DNA of 64,000 nucleotides from Closterium sp. NIES-65 (taxonomy: Eukaryota; Streptophyta; Zygnematophyceae; Desmidiales; Closteriaceae), in NCBI GenBank assembly GCA_948144175.1, contig CANXME010002303.1, forward strand, positions 124,001 through 188,000, given 5' to 3'. The translations under genes and the position numbers were made by a program. This document shows positions 33,756 through 44,740 of the stretch, piece by piece. How positions within the stretch are numbered: the stretch's first letter is position 1; every line of letters starts with the position of its first letter. Under the pieces are notes generated by a model. That model was given only the letters and a program-made list of their open reading frames with translations. It was not told the origin of the DNA and ran no database searches.

Positions 33756-35037
33756 CATCTATTATTACAACTTTAACGTCTCCTAATCGTGACCTCAATG
33801 TATTCAATCTGTCTGATGTCAACTTTTTAATCCGACGATTTTGGACCACAGGAATCATCAATGCGCTATGAATTGTATAGCCTTTAATTTGGAAAGCTGC
33901 TACTTCTGACGGGGCAATTTTCAAAACTTTGATCGTATCGAAGTCTGTATCGATTTGAGAATGAAAAATTCGTATCAGTCGATCATGCACAGTCGTGATT
34001 AGTACTGACTTGCCAACGCCAGCACCACCACTTACTAAAATACATAGAGGTCCCATTTCAAAGGACCTGCAAACTCCACGTACAATATGATCGGCTATCG
34101 CTCGTTGCTCGGCATTCAGCATACGCTCCATACGCAAATAATCACTTTCGTTTGTTGTTATTGAACGAAAGATATCAGTCCATCTCGGTCGTGAAGATCT
34201 TTCGATTCCAAGTTCTACACCAATATCTACATCTTCATGAGGTTGTGAAGTTTCACATGATGTATTAATGTCACCGTTTTCCTCTACCATTGCATGTTCA
34301 AATGCATGTGCCCACTTATCACCTTTAACTGAAAATTCTTCACGCATAGAAACGATCAAAGTTTCATAATTACAAAAAATACGAGCAACTTTGACTGGAT
34401 CATGAATTTCTTTTCGACATGGAACAAACAACAATGTTTGTTCGCGCATGAAATTTTCTATGTCAACATCACGATGAAAATTGACATATTGAATTATCTC
34501 TCGTTTGGATCTTTTCGAATAAAAGCGTTTTTTATTCGATAAATCTGGTCCTATCGCATCTTTTTGCTCAATGCTCTGCTCAAAATCTGAAGTAAACTCT
34601 GCGAAACACAAGCCTTCCATTGATTTTGGTCGTTGTAAGTATCGATTCAATAACGCATACGGTGTAAAGATATCGGTTGAGAGAGGGTCTAAAGCTTCCA
34701 ATTCAACCTTTGATTTTAGTAGCAACAAACATTTGTGAGGATGACTTCTGTTGATGAATATTACACCACGACTCAATTTTTTTTTTTTGGTTACTCAAAA
34801 TAAGATAAATTGCTTCTTGTGCACTAATTTCTTGGTTGTTCAATATGAAATTTCCAATATCTCGAAATACATGCAGCACGCCTGTACCTTGTACAGCGGT
34901 AAACGTTTTTGCATTTTGAATAATTTTACTCATTCCTTTGCCAGATTTTGTCATATATGCTGCAATATATGTGGCCACGCCATACGGATCGATACATAAT
35001 TGAATATCCATATTTCCTTGCCATACTGACAAGATTG
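33756..35037 (-). pseudogene. Helentron segment 3: Rep tyrosine motif and helicase Walker A
   Basis: It starts LSVWQGNMDIQLCIDPYGV and continues TYIAAYMTKSGKG, the two-tyrosine Rep motif (Y-x3-Y-x2-K) near 34945-34975. After a spacer (IFTPYALLNRYLQRP) comes the PIF1-type helicase with LNAEQRAIADHIV and Walker A, ILVSGGAGVGKSVLITT, near 34000-34050. It ends at GDVKVVIID, the first half of Walker B, where the TRIM is inserted. A 12-base T-run at 34777-34788 holds a frameshift. Confidence 0.87.
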
Positions 35038-35162
35038 TGTGAAGAAATGAGCAATGATTGCATTGAGCAGCATGAGGAGTACAAGTAGGAAACCCTAAAG
35101 TGTTGAACCCATATGAGCTACCCCACTACAGCCTACACAGACTATAGCATATAAGTTTGACA
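35038..35162 (-). repeat. 3' LTR of element B
   Basis: This 125-bp LTR is preceded by GATTG and followed (plus strand) by the reversed PPT CACCCCCATAGG. Confidence 0.92.
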
Positions 35163-38100
35163 CACCCCCATAGGCAAAGTGGGGGAGAACAAGAGGTCAC
35201 AAGACCAGTCAAGAGAAGCAAGGCAAGCTCAGGGTGGATCACAACGTCACCACACAATCTGAGCACAAGCACAAGGCCACAAGGCCAGTTCACATGCAGA
35301 GTTATATATCAAGATGAACAAACAAGGCAGTGAACTCAACCTAGCAAGGGTAAGCATGCAAGTGCAGGTATATATAGATCACAGTACAAGCAAAGTCAAG
35401 AAGTGAGCAAGTGAGGCCAAGTAGGCACAAGACCTAGCATCGTACAAAAGCGCTGATGATCACAAGGCGCAAGTGCCTTGGTAAGAATATCAGCAGTGTT
35501 GGCCTCAGAAGCCACGTAAGCAAGGCGCAGCTGACCGCGCTGCTGCAGCTCACGAGCAAGGAAGTAGCGAAGAGTAATGTGCTTCGTTCTGTGCTCCAGT
35601 CTGTGCTCCCAACACAAGGCCAGCATGGCCTTGTTGTCTACGTACAGAACTGGAGGAGAACGAGGCGGCTCTCCTAGGTCAACCAGCAGGTAGGTGAGCC
35701 AGCGTAGCTCCTGTGCAACCATGGCCCCCGCGAAGATCTCAGCCTCACAGCTCGAGCCAAGAACAGAAGACGAGCCGGTAGACCGCCACGAAACAGAGCC
35801 AGAGCCAAGGCTGAAGGTGTAACCCTGTGACGACCGCTGCGTAGCCTGGTCGTCAGCCCAAGAAGCGTCTGCGTGAACTGTGAGGACCACTGGACGTCGC
35901 CCTCCAAGCACTAGCCCCATGCCCGACGTACTGCACAAGTAGCGCAACACCCTCTTCGCTGCAACCATGTGCTCTGGTCAGTGTCTCCCAGGAGCAACAT
36001 AGCGTGCCAAAATGCTAAGAGGGTATGCTAGGTCAGGTCGTGTGCAGGTCATCAGGTATATGAGGCAGCCGACAAGCTCTGGGTACGGGCCACTCGGCTC
36101 TACGGACTCATCCGAAGGCAGAGCTGAGAGCGAGTGGCAAGCAGAGCCGACAAGCTCTGGGTCCGAGGGTATGCTGCGCTGTGCTCTGTCCCGGGTGATC
36201 TGCAAGCCAAGGTAGCTGCGCAGTTCACCCAGGTCTGTGCACGTGTGTCTCTTCTGCAGCTCGGACTTCACGTGGGCGAGTCCAGTTGTGTCAGCAGTGG
36301 CGAAGACCAAGTCGTCGACGTACACGAGGATGTAGAACGGCGGCAAAGAGGTGTCGGTGCGCAGAAACAGCGACGGGTTGGCTGTAGAAGGTGCAAACCC
36401 AAGAGCCACAAGTGTAGTCCTTAGTGTGTCGTGCCACTCACGGGGCGCCTGGCCGAGACCGTAGACTGGCCGCCGGAGGCTCCACTGGGTACCAGGAGGA
36501 ACGACCCAGTGAAGCCAGGTGGGCGGTGCAGCCAGATCTCCTCATGCAGGCTGCCCTGCAGGAAAGCTGTGCTGAAGTCAAGAGAGTGAAGCTCGTAGTC
36601 GCACCGAGCGGCTATGTGCAGCAGCACCCGAAGAGTGGTCATCTTCGGGGTGGGAGAGAAGGTCTGTAAGTAGTCAGCTCCCTGCCGCTGACTGAAGCCT
36701 CGAGCCACGTAACGCGCCTTGAAGACAGGCGGAGAACCCGGAGGCCGCTTCACCCTGAAAATCCACATGCCATTGACGATGTTCGCCCTAGGTGGGGGAA
36801 CCTTGTCGACGTAGGTGCCTGTGGACTTCCGGGAAGCCATCTCTGCGTCCATGGCTGACAGCCATTGTGAGGAGTTGGGATCGTCGATCGCCTCAGCGTA
36901 CGATCGAGGAGACGGGATGTCTGGTGCATCCGGGTCTCCCTCAGGGGCAATCAGCGTGGACACAAGATGAGGCAAAGCAGCAGCAAAACACTGGAACTCC
37001 TCCTGCCTGTCCTCAAGGACGTCCGTGCCAAGAGCACACTCACCCTTGACGGACGGAGGACAGACAGACTCAGACTCAGCAACAAGACTAGCAGCGTAGT
37101 TTAGACGACAGCGAGCAGCAAAGTCGACAAGCTCAGCAACTAAGGAAGACGCAGCAATGGACTCAAAAGAAGGGTCCGTGACAACGGTAGCCAGGAGACG
37201 CGTGACAGTAGGACTGTCAGCACGAAGAGAGTCAGACTCCGGGTCAGCAAGAACAGGAAGAGAGGACTCTGGAGGAGACGGCAACGGGACACGCAGAGGA
37301 GCAGTGGAAGGGCGCAGTGCCATCTGGTGTGTGCTTGGGACCGCAGAAGGACGCGGACGCGGACCACGACCACTAGTGCGAGCAGCACGAACAGGCGACG
37401 CAGGACGAGACGCAGGCTCACGACGCTCAGCAAGACCGCCAGTAGGACCAGTGTAGGGAGAAGGAGCAGGTAGGGGGGAGGCGGGCTGTAACTGTGACCG
37501 CGAATGGACAGGCTGTGGACACGCTAAGGGAGGAGCAGGACCAGTAGAGGGCGGGAGACCGAGAACCTGCTCAAGGAGCAGAACAAAGTACGGCCTCAGC
37601 CGCGCAGCGCCTCCAGAACCAGCAAGGACAGCACCAGTACCCCTAGCGGCAGCACCAGCGTCAGCAGCACCTCCTGCTCCAATTGCGCCAACTCCAGCAC
37701 CCTCAGAAGCACCAGCGCCAGCAGAACAACCAGCGCCAACACCCCCAGCAGCTCCAGCTCCAGCAGCTCCTGCAGCACCAACTCGAGTAGGACCGTCAGC
37801 TCTAGTACCGCCAGCACCTCCAGCAGTACCTCCAGCAGGACTCCAAGCCCCAACAGCTCCAGAACCGCTAGGACGAGCACCTCCAGGACCAGCAGCAACA
37901 GTAGTACCTCCAGCTCCAGCAGCACGGCTCCAGCGCCGGGCAAACCACTCGCGCAGCTCCTGCGGAGAGAGTAGCTCCCGCCTCGACGAAACACCGCCAG
38001 AGGCCACACGAGCAGACCCAGCACCCCTAGGCTACGCACCCCCAGGCTCAGCACCCCGAGACTCAGTACCCCAAGGCTCAGCACCCCCAGACTCAGCACC

Positions 38101-39083
38101 CCTAGGCTCAGCACCCCTAGACTCAGCACCCCCAGGCTCCGCACCCCCAGACCCGGCACCCGCAAGCTCAGCGCCCCTAGCAGCACCAGAGTCAACAGCT
38201 ACCTCGACAGGCACAAGTGCGTCTACTTGGGACACACCTGACGGGGCAGGACCCTGAGGGGGGAGGGGGTCTACCGGGGGAGGACCTGGTGCAAGGAAGA
38301 GCGGCGGCGGGGGGAGGGGCGCAGTGCGGTAGGGGAAGAGACGGTAGTAAGGCACCGTCTCGTCAAAGGTGACGTCCTGGGAGGACAGAACACGGCGCGA
38401 GGTGGGGTGGTAAAACTGCCAACCAGGCGCGTCAGGGGGGAAGCCAAGGAAGACGCAGGGAGCAGCACGGGGGGACAGCTTGTCCGCAGACATGTCGCGG
38501 ACAAACGCCCGAGATCCCCAGACCCAAAACGCATACGCATCGCCAACCTTCCCCGTCCACCGCAAGGTGGGAGAGGTCTCTTGCAAGGAGACCCGGGGCT
38601 GAAGGTTGAGCTGATGCGCTGCGTACTGAACCACAAACGGCCACAGAAAATGGGGAGCAGCCGCATGGATCATGGACGTACGAGCGACGTCCATGACCAT
38701 GCCAATGCGGCGCTCAACAATCCCATTTTGCTGTGGAGAAGCCGGAAGCGTGAAGGACTAGCGGATGCCCTGTGCACGACAGAAGGCTCCCAGACGGGCA
38801 GAGGAAAACTCCCCGCCTCTGTCAGAGTGCAGACGCAGAACAGGAAAGTCCGAGCCGAAACTCTCTCTGAGCTGGAGACGAGCGGCGCGGATCCAGTCGA
38901 TCAACACCTCAGTGACGTCACCCTTGCTGCGCAAGGGGAACACCGTGGTGTAACGCGAGTAGTCGTCAACCACCAACAGGAAGTAACGCTCGTGACCCTG
39001 GCCACGGACGCGGGCGGGGCCCCACACGTCCATGTGAAGAGTCTACAGGGGAGCCTCTGTCGGAGGAAACTCGGAGGAGTGAG

Positions 39084-39697
39084 GGGCTGCTCAGCTGCTG
39101 GGCGGCTCAGTGGTGAAGGTACCGGTAGAGGCGGTGACGAGGCCGCTAAGGGCGGCGAGGTGGCCGCGAAGGGCGGTGACGAGGCCTCCAGGGGCGGCAA
39201 CGGGGCCGCTAGGGGCGCAACGGGGTCGCAGAGGGGCCGTAAGGGGCCTAGAGGGGGCGGCGACGGGGCCGCAAGGGGCGGCTACGGGGCCGCAAGGGGC
39301 GGCGACGGGGCCTCGAAGGGGCCGCGAGGGGGCCTGGAGGGGCGGCGACGGGACCGCGAAGGGGCCGCGAGGGGCCTAGAGGGGCGGCAACGGGGCCGCG
39401 AAGGGGCCGCGAGGGGCCTAGAGGGGCGGCGACAGGGCCGCTAGGGGCGGCAACGGGGCCGCAAAGGGGCCGCGACGGGCCTAGAGGGGCGGCGACGGGG
39501 CCTAGAGCGGCGACAACGGGGCCGTGAGAGGGGCCGTGAGGGGCCGCGAAAGGGGCCGCGAGGGGCCTGAGGAGGGCGCGACGGGCCGCCAAGGGCTAGG
39601 GACGCGACGGGAGGGAGGGCACACGGGGCGCGACTCGGGCAGGAGGGAAGCGCGCTCCGGGCAGGATTTTTTTTTCCAGTGGTGGGCCCTAGGAAAC
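39084..39697 (-). other. GC-rich leader of element B
   Basis: The leader is built from GGGGCCGCGAAGGGGCCGCGAGGGGCCTAGAG-type repeats and is homologous to the leader of element A. No coding signal is seen despite open frames. It meets integrase abruptly near 39083. Confidence 0.7.
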
Positions 39698-39726
39698 GTT
39701 CCCACTAGGGAACCTGCTCTATACCA
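39698..39726 (-). promoter_or_regulatory. PBS and adjacent stem-loop of element B
   Basis: On the minus strand, TGGTATAGAGCAGG runs into GTTCCC-TAGT-GGGAAC, followed by CCTAGGGCCCACC and a T-run on the same strand order as element I. Confidence 0.75.
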
Positions 39727-39852
39727 TGTGAAGAAATTAGGAATGATTGCATTGAGCAGCATGAGGAGTACAAGTAGGAAACCCTAAAGTGTTGTACCCC
39801 ATATGAGCTACCCCACTACAGCCTACACAGACTATAGCATATAAGTTTGACA
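39727..39852 (-). repeat. 5' LTR of element B
   Basis: This 126-bp LTR is followed by the target duplication GATTG and adjoins the PBS on its left. Confidence 0.92.
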
Positions 39853-40179
39853 GATTGTTTTGTTAAAATTGTTCACAAAACAATCTTTCACGTCTCTTGC
39901 ATGAAATAGTGTGCGCCGTTTTAAACCAACTCCTAAGCAATTTATATATTCGTCGTATGACAGACGTAATGTATTTGGAAATTCCGAAAACGACAGCTCA
40001 CACGTATCAATTAGATGTTTCTTTGCAAGAACATCTTAAAAATCAACTGCCTTTTTGTTGGATCGGTGCACGTCTTGATCAATATTTGATTCGCCACTTT
40101 TTTTAAGCGGTGCTAAGACCAATGTATTCGGAAGAGGAAATTTTGGTATCTTAAAACGACATACTCGTGAAGTTCCACT
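39853..40179 (-). pseudogene. Helentron segment 2: Cys-rich/Rep middle region
   Basis: On the minus strand this reads TSRVCRFKIPKFPLPNTL, matching the conserved CRFxFPxxP block that follows a HTRTC element in Helitron Rep proteins; the HTRTC half lies just across the CCACT junction at 52040. It ends CLGVGLKRRTLFHARDVKD and FVNNFNKTI. One stop lies at 40036-40038. The segment is bounded by GATTG on the left (element B) and CCACT on the right (element F). Confidence 0.8.
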
Positions 40180-40310
40180 TGTCAGAACATATAGCTTACT
40201 TGTTTGTGTAGGCTTTAGTGGGGTATCCCATAGGGGGTACAACACATTAGGGTTTCCTATTTGTATTCACTTCACTTCATAGTCATTCATTCTCGTTCTT
40301 TGTTTCCACA
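40180..40310 (+). repeat. 5' LTR of element F
   Basis: This LTR runs TGTCAGAACATATAGC...TTTGTTTCCACA, with CCACT just before it. The PBS follows without a gap. Confidence 0.93.
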
Positions 40311-40322
40311 TGGTATCAGAGC

Positions 40323-41418
40323 AGAGAGAATATTATCAAAATCAAGATCATAAATAGCTACGCCAGCCCTAGACAGCTCTCCCCAGCGGGGGATCTCAGC
40401 TGCCTCCGGAAACTGCTGACGCCAGGCGTCAGTCAGGCGGCCAAAGCAGCGGCGGGCTGTGTGGGCGCCTCCACACCTCTCCCCTGCACGGTCACCGGTG
40501 CGAAGAACGTAGGGGCAAGGACCAAGCGCACCACCACGCTGACGCTGCAAGTACCACTCACGGAGCTGCTGAGGGGCGGGGACAGTGCGAGAGCGCTGCT
40601 GCTGCTGTGGCTGCTGCTGCGGCTGCTGCTGCTGCTGCTGCTGGCGCTGACCACCCCCAGAGCTGCTCCGCTGGGACGAGCCACTCCGACCCCCGCCTCC
40701 ACCGCCACCCCCGCCTCCACCGCCACCCCCGTCTCCACCTCCACCTCCCCCACCAGGACCGTCGCTCCCACCGCTCCCACCGCCTCCTCCGCTACCACCT
40801 CCGCCGCCACCTCCGCCTCCACCGCCGCCACCAGTACCTCCACTCCCGCCACCACCCCCACCGCCAACCCCACTCCCCCCGCCACCCCCTTTGCCTCCTC
40901 CACCGCCCCCTCTAGCTCCACCCGCTCCCTTGCCCCCCTTGCCCTTGCCAGAGCGGCGTCTGCCGCTGGGGGCAGACGCCACGCCGACCGACTCAAAACC
41001 AGTGAGGTCGGCCGCAGCGGCAGAGGCGACAGAGGGCAGCAGGGGGGAAGGACCACACCCCTCAAAGATGGGGGTGCGAGGGTCACCCCGAGAAGCCCCT
41101 ACAGCGACAATACTCTTCTCAGCCGCTAGCAGGGACTCCTCAAGGAGGTCGACAGTGAGAGTGGTGGGACAGACAGAGAGAAACTGGTCCCTAACGACAC
41201 GAAGGGACTCAAGGAGACGGGTGACGAGAAAGTAGAGAGTGATGTACATGGGAGGAGGGTTCGCAGCGCGGAACTCAGCAGGAAGGGCAGCGCGGTAGCG
41301 GGTGTCACTAGCACGGAGGTGGGTAACGAGGTCAGCGACAGTGCGAAAGGAAGCGAGGTCGGGGAAGAGAAACGGTAGCATGAGGCGGCTAAGGGTAGCG
41401 GAGGAAGGGGAGGAGTAG
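40323..41418 (-). pseudogene. Inverted gag segment inside element F
   Basis: This segment reads on the minus strand, opposite to F. It contains the middle and end of Gag: [13 protein letters not shown]-type capsid text, a long glycine tract (about 40680-40910), the QQQQ region and the zinc motif C-X13-C-X3-H-X4-C (about 40480-40550). It is very similar to the gag of element G at 49330-50390. Both ends are abrupt: one right after the PBS and the other fused to the plus-strand linker. It is a broken remnant. Confidence 0.87.
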
Positions 41419-44262
41419 CGTGGAGGTGCCGAGTCTGGGGGTGCTGAGCCTGGGGGTGCTGAGCCTGGAGGTGCTGTGCCTGGGGGTGCTAAGCCTGGAG
41501 GTGCCGAGTCTGGGGGTGCTGTGCCTGGGGGTGCTGACCCTGGAGGTGCTGAGCCTGGGGGTGCTGAGCCTGGGGGTGCTGAGCCTGGGGGTGCTGTGCC
41601 TGGGGGTGCTGTGTCTAGGGGTGCTGAGCCTGGAGGTGCTGTGCCTGGGGGTGCTTCGTCTAGCCTGGAGCCACTCTCCCCACGGGAGCTGCGTGAGTGG
41701 TTTGCCAGGCGCTGGAGGCGTGCTGCTGGTGCTGGTGGTTCTTCGGCTGCAGAGGGTACTGCTGCTGCGCGCCCCGCCGGTGCTCGTACTGTGGGTGCTG
41801 GAGCTGCTGAGTCTGTGAGTTCTCCTGGAGCTGGTCCTGCTGAGGGTGTTGGCGCTGAGCCTGCCGTTGGCGGTCCGACTGACAGTGCTCCTGGTGCTGC
41901 GGCTGGAGGTTCTGGAGCTTCTGGTGGTGCTGCTGGAGGTGCTGCTGGAGTGGGTGCACCTCCCGGGGCTGCTGGTGCTGTTCCTGCTGTTTCTAGCGTC
42001 GCCGCGCGGCCCCGACCGTACTTCGTTCCGCTCCTGCAGCAGGTTCTTGGTCTTACACCTCCTCCTCCTCCCTTAGAGGGTCCGCAGCCTGTCCGGTCAC
42101 AGCCACAGCTACAGCCTGCCTCCCCTTTGCCTGCTCCTTCTCCCTACGCTGGTCCGACTGGAGGTCTTACTGAGCGTCGTGAGCCTGCGTCTCGTCCTGT
42201 GTCGCCTGTTCGTACTGAGCGCGCTAGTGGTCGTGGGTCGCGTCAGCGTCCTCCTCCTGTCCCTGGCACGCACCGGATGTCACTGCGTCCGTCCACTGCT
42301 CCTCTGCGTGCCCCTTTGCCTTCTCCTCCTGCTTCCTCTCTTCCTGCTCTTGCCGACCCGGAGTCGGACTCTCTTCGTGCTGCCAGTCCTACTGTCACGC
42401 GTCTCCTGGCTACTGCTGTCACTGACCCCTCCTTCGAGTCGTCTGCTGCGTCTGCCCTTGTCACTGAGCTTGTCGACTTTGCTGCGCGCTGTCGTCTAGA
42501 CTACGCTGCTCGTCTTGTCACTGAGTCTGAGTCCGCCTGTCCTCCGTCCGTCGGGGGTGAGTGTGCCCTTGGCACGGACGTCCTTGAGGACAGGCAGGAG
42601 GAGTTCCAGTGTCTGGCCGCCGCTTCACCTCGTCTCGCGTCTGTACTGCTAGCCCCTGAGGGAGACCCGGATGCACCAGACATCCCGACTCCGCGCTCTT
42701 ACGCGGAGGCGATAGAGGGTCCCTACTCCTCTCAGTGGCAGGCAGCTATGGATGCAGAGATGGCTTCCTGGAAGTCCACAGGCACCTACGTTGACGCTGT
42801 TCCCCCTCCTGGGGCGAACATCGTCAGTGGCATGTGGATTTTCAGGGTGAAGCGGCCGCCGGGTTCTCCGCCTGTCTTCAAGGCGCGTTACGTGGCTCGT
42901 GGCTTCAGTCAGCGGCAAGGGGTTGACTACTTTCAGACCTTCTCCCCCACCCCGAAGATGACCACTCTTCGGGTTCTGCTGCACGTTGCTGCTCACCGTG
43001 ACTACGAACTCCACTCTCTCGACTTCAGCACAGCTTTCTTGCAGGGCAGCCTGCACGAGGAGATCTGGCTGCGTCGCCCACCTTGCTTCACTGGGTCTTT
43101 CCCTCCTGGTACCCAGTGGAGTCTCCGGCGTCCAGTCTACGGTCTCCGCCAGGCGCCACGTGAGTGGCACGACACACTGAGGACTACGCTCGCGGCACTT
43201 GGGTTTGCTCCTTCCACTGCCGACCCGTCGCTGTTTCTGCGCACCGACACCTCTCTGCCGCCGTTCTACATCCTCGTGTACGTCGACGACTTGGTCTTTG
43301 CCACAGCTGACACTGCTGGACTCGCCTACGTGAAGTCCGAGCTGCAGAAGAGACACACGTGCACAGACCTGGGTGAACTGCGCAGCTACCTTGGCTTGCA
43401 GATCACCCGGGACAGAGCACGCCGCACCATTACCCTGACTCAGTCACACATGGTGCAGCAGGTCCTTCAGCGCTTCGGCTTCACGTACTCCTCGCCTCAG
43501 GCCACTCCTCTGCCTACTCGCCACTCGCTCTCAGCTCTGCCTTCGGATGAGTCCGTAGAGTCGAGTGGCCCGTTTGCAGAGCTTCTTGGCTGCCTCATGT
43601 ACCTGATGACCTGCACACGACCTGACCTCGCATACCCTCTTAGCATTCTCGCACGCTTTGTTGCTCCTGGGAGACACCGACCAGAGCATATGGCTGCAGC
43701 GAAGAGGGTGTTGCGCTACTTGTGCAGTACGTCGGGCATGGGGCTAGTGATTGGAGGGCGCAGTCCAGTGGTCCTCACTGGGCACGCAGACGCTTCTTGG
43801 GCTGACGACCAGGCTACGCAGCGGTCGTCACAGGGTTACACCTTCAGCCTTGGTTCCGGCTCTGTCTCGTGGCGGGCTACCCGCTCGTCTTCTGTTCTCG
43901 GCTCCAGTTGTGAGACTGAGATCTACGCTGGGGCTTTGGCTGCACAGGAGTTACGCTGGCTCACCTACCTGCTGACCGACCTTGGAGAGCAGCCTCGTTC
44001 TCCTCCAGTCCTGTACGTAGACAACAAGGCCATGCTGGCCTTGTGTCGAGAGCAGCGACTGGAGCACAGAACGAAGCACATTGCTCTTCGCTACTTTCTT
44101 GCTCGTGAGCTACAGCAGCGTGGACAACTGCGACTTGCGTACGTGGCCTGTGAGGCCAACACTGCTGATGTCTTCACCAAGGCACTTGCGCCTTGTGATC
44201 ATCAGCGTTGCTGCACGCAGTTGGGTCTTGTGCCTGTCTTGCCTCACTTGCTCTCCTCTTGA
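41419..44262 (+). pseudogene. Linker, reverse transcriptase and RNase H of element F
   Basis: The region begins in [12 protein letters not shown] repeats (41430-41660) and continues through [17 protein letters not shown] and Pro/Ser-rich spacers. Copia reverse transcriptase follows from about 42690 ([20 protein letters not shown]), with [10 protein letters not shown] near 43280, and RNase H with [15 protein letters not shown] (near 43790) and [20 protein letters not shown] (near 44020). The stop is at 44262. It runs open from the linker to the end but lacks gag, protease and integrase upstream in the same orientation. Confidence 0.9.
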
Positions 44263-44400
44263 CCTTGCTTGTACCTTCGCATATATATACTCTTGCTCTT
44301 GTATATCTCTATATATGATCTTGCATGTGAACTGGCCTTGTGGCCTTTGAACTTGTGCTCGGAATGCGTGGTGACTTTGTGATCCACCCTGAGCTTTGCT
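44263..44400 (+). other. 3' UTR of element F before the G insertion
   Basis: The untranslated tail carries TATATATACTC and GCATGTGAACTGGCCTTGTGGCC, then GGTGACTTTGTGATCCACCC. These motifs recur in elements G, I, B, K, N and C between coding end and PPT, pointing to a shared cis-acting role such as termination or packaging. Confidence 0.65.
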
Positions 44401-44528
44401 TGTGGAAGTAAGGAACAGGAATGATCAACTATGAAATGAAAACAGTAATGCCAACCCTAATTGGGTTGTACCCCTTATGTGCTACCCCACTACAGCCTAC
44501 AACATGCATAAGCTATAGTAATCTGACA
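44401..44528 (-). repeat. 3' LTR of element G
   Basis: This 128-bp LTR runs TGTGGAAGTAAGGAAC...GTAATCTGACA on the plus strand and is preceded by TTGCT. Confidence 0.94.
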
Positions 44529-44740
44529 CACCCCCATAGGCAAAGTGGGGGAGAACAAGGGGTCACAAGACCAGTCAAGCAAAGCAAAGCAAAGCTCAGG
44601 GTGGATCACAAAGTCACCACGCATTCCGAGCACAAGTTCAAAGGCCAGACGGCCAGTTCACATGCAAGATCATATATAGAGATATACAAGAGTCAAGCAA
44701 GCAAGAGCAAGAGTATATATAGGCGAAGGTACAAGCAAGG

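Larger units (their letters stand above)
35038..39852 (-). mobile_element. Copia element B (minus strand, both LTRs, gag deleted)
   Basis: LTRs at 35038-35162 and 39727-39852 (three base differences and one indel) are flanked by GATTG at 35033-35037 and 39853-39857. From right to left the parts are the PBS (39713-39726), a GC-rich leader, integrase (about 39060-38300), a GAEPGG linker, reverse transcriptase (about 37000-36300), RNase H (about 35968-35396), a 3' UTR, PPT and LTR. Gag, protease and the front of integrase are missing because the leader joins integrase directly near 39083. Integrase and RT are largely open. About four breaks besides the deletion. It is nested in the Helentron. 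Confidence 0.95.
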
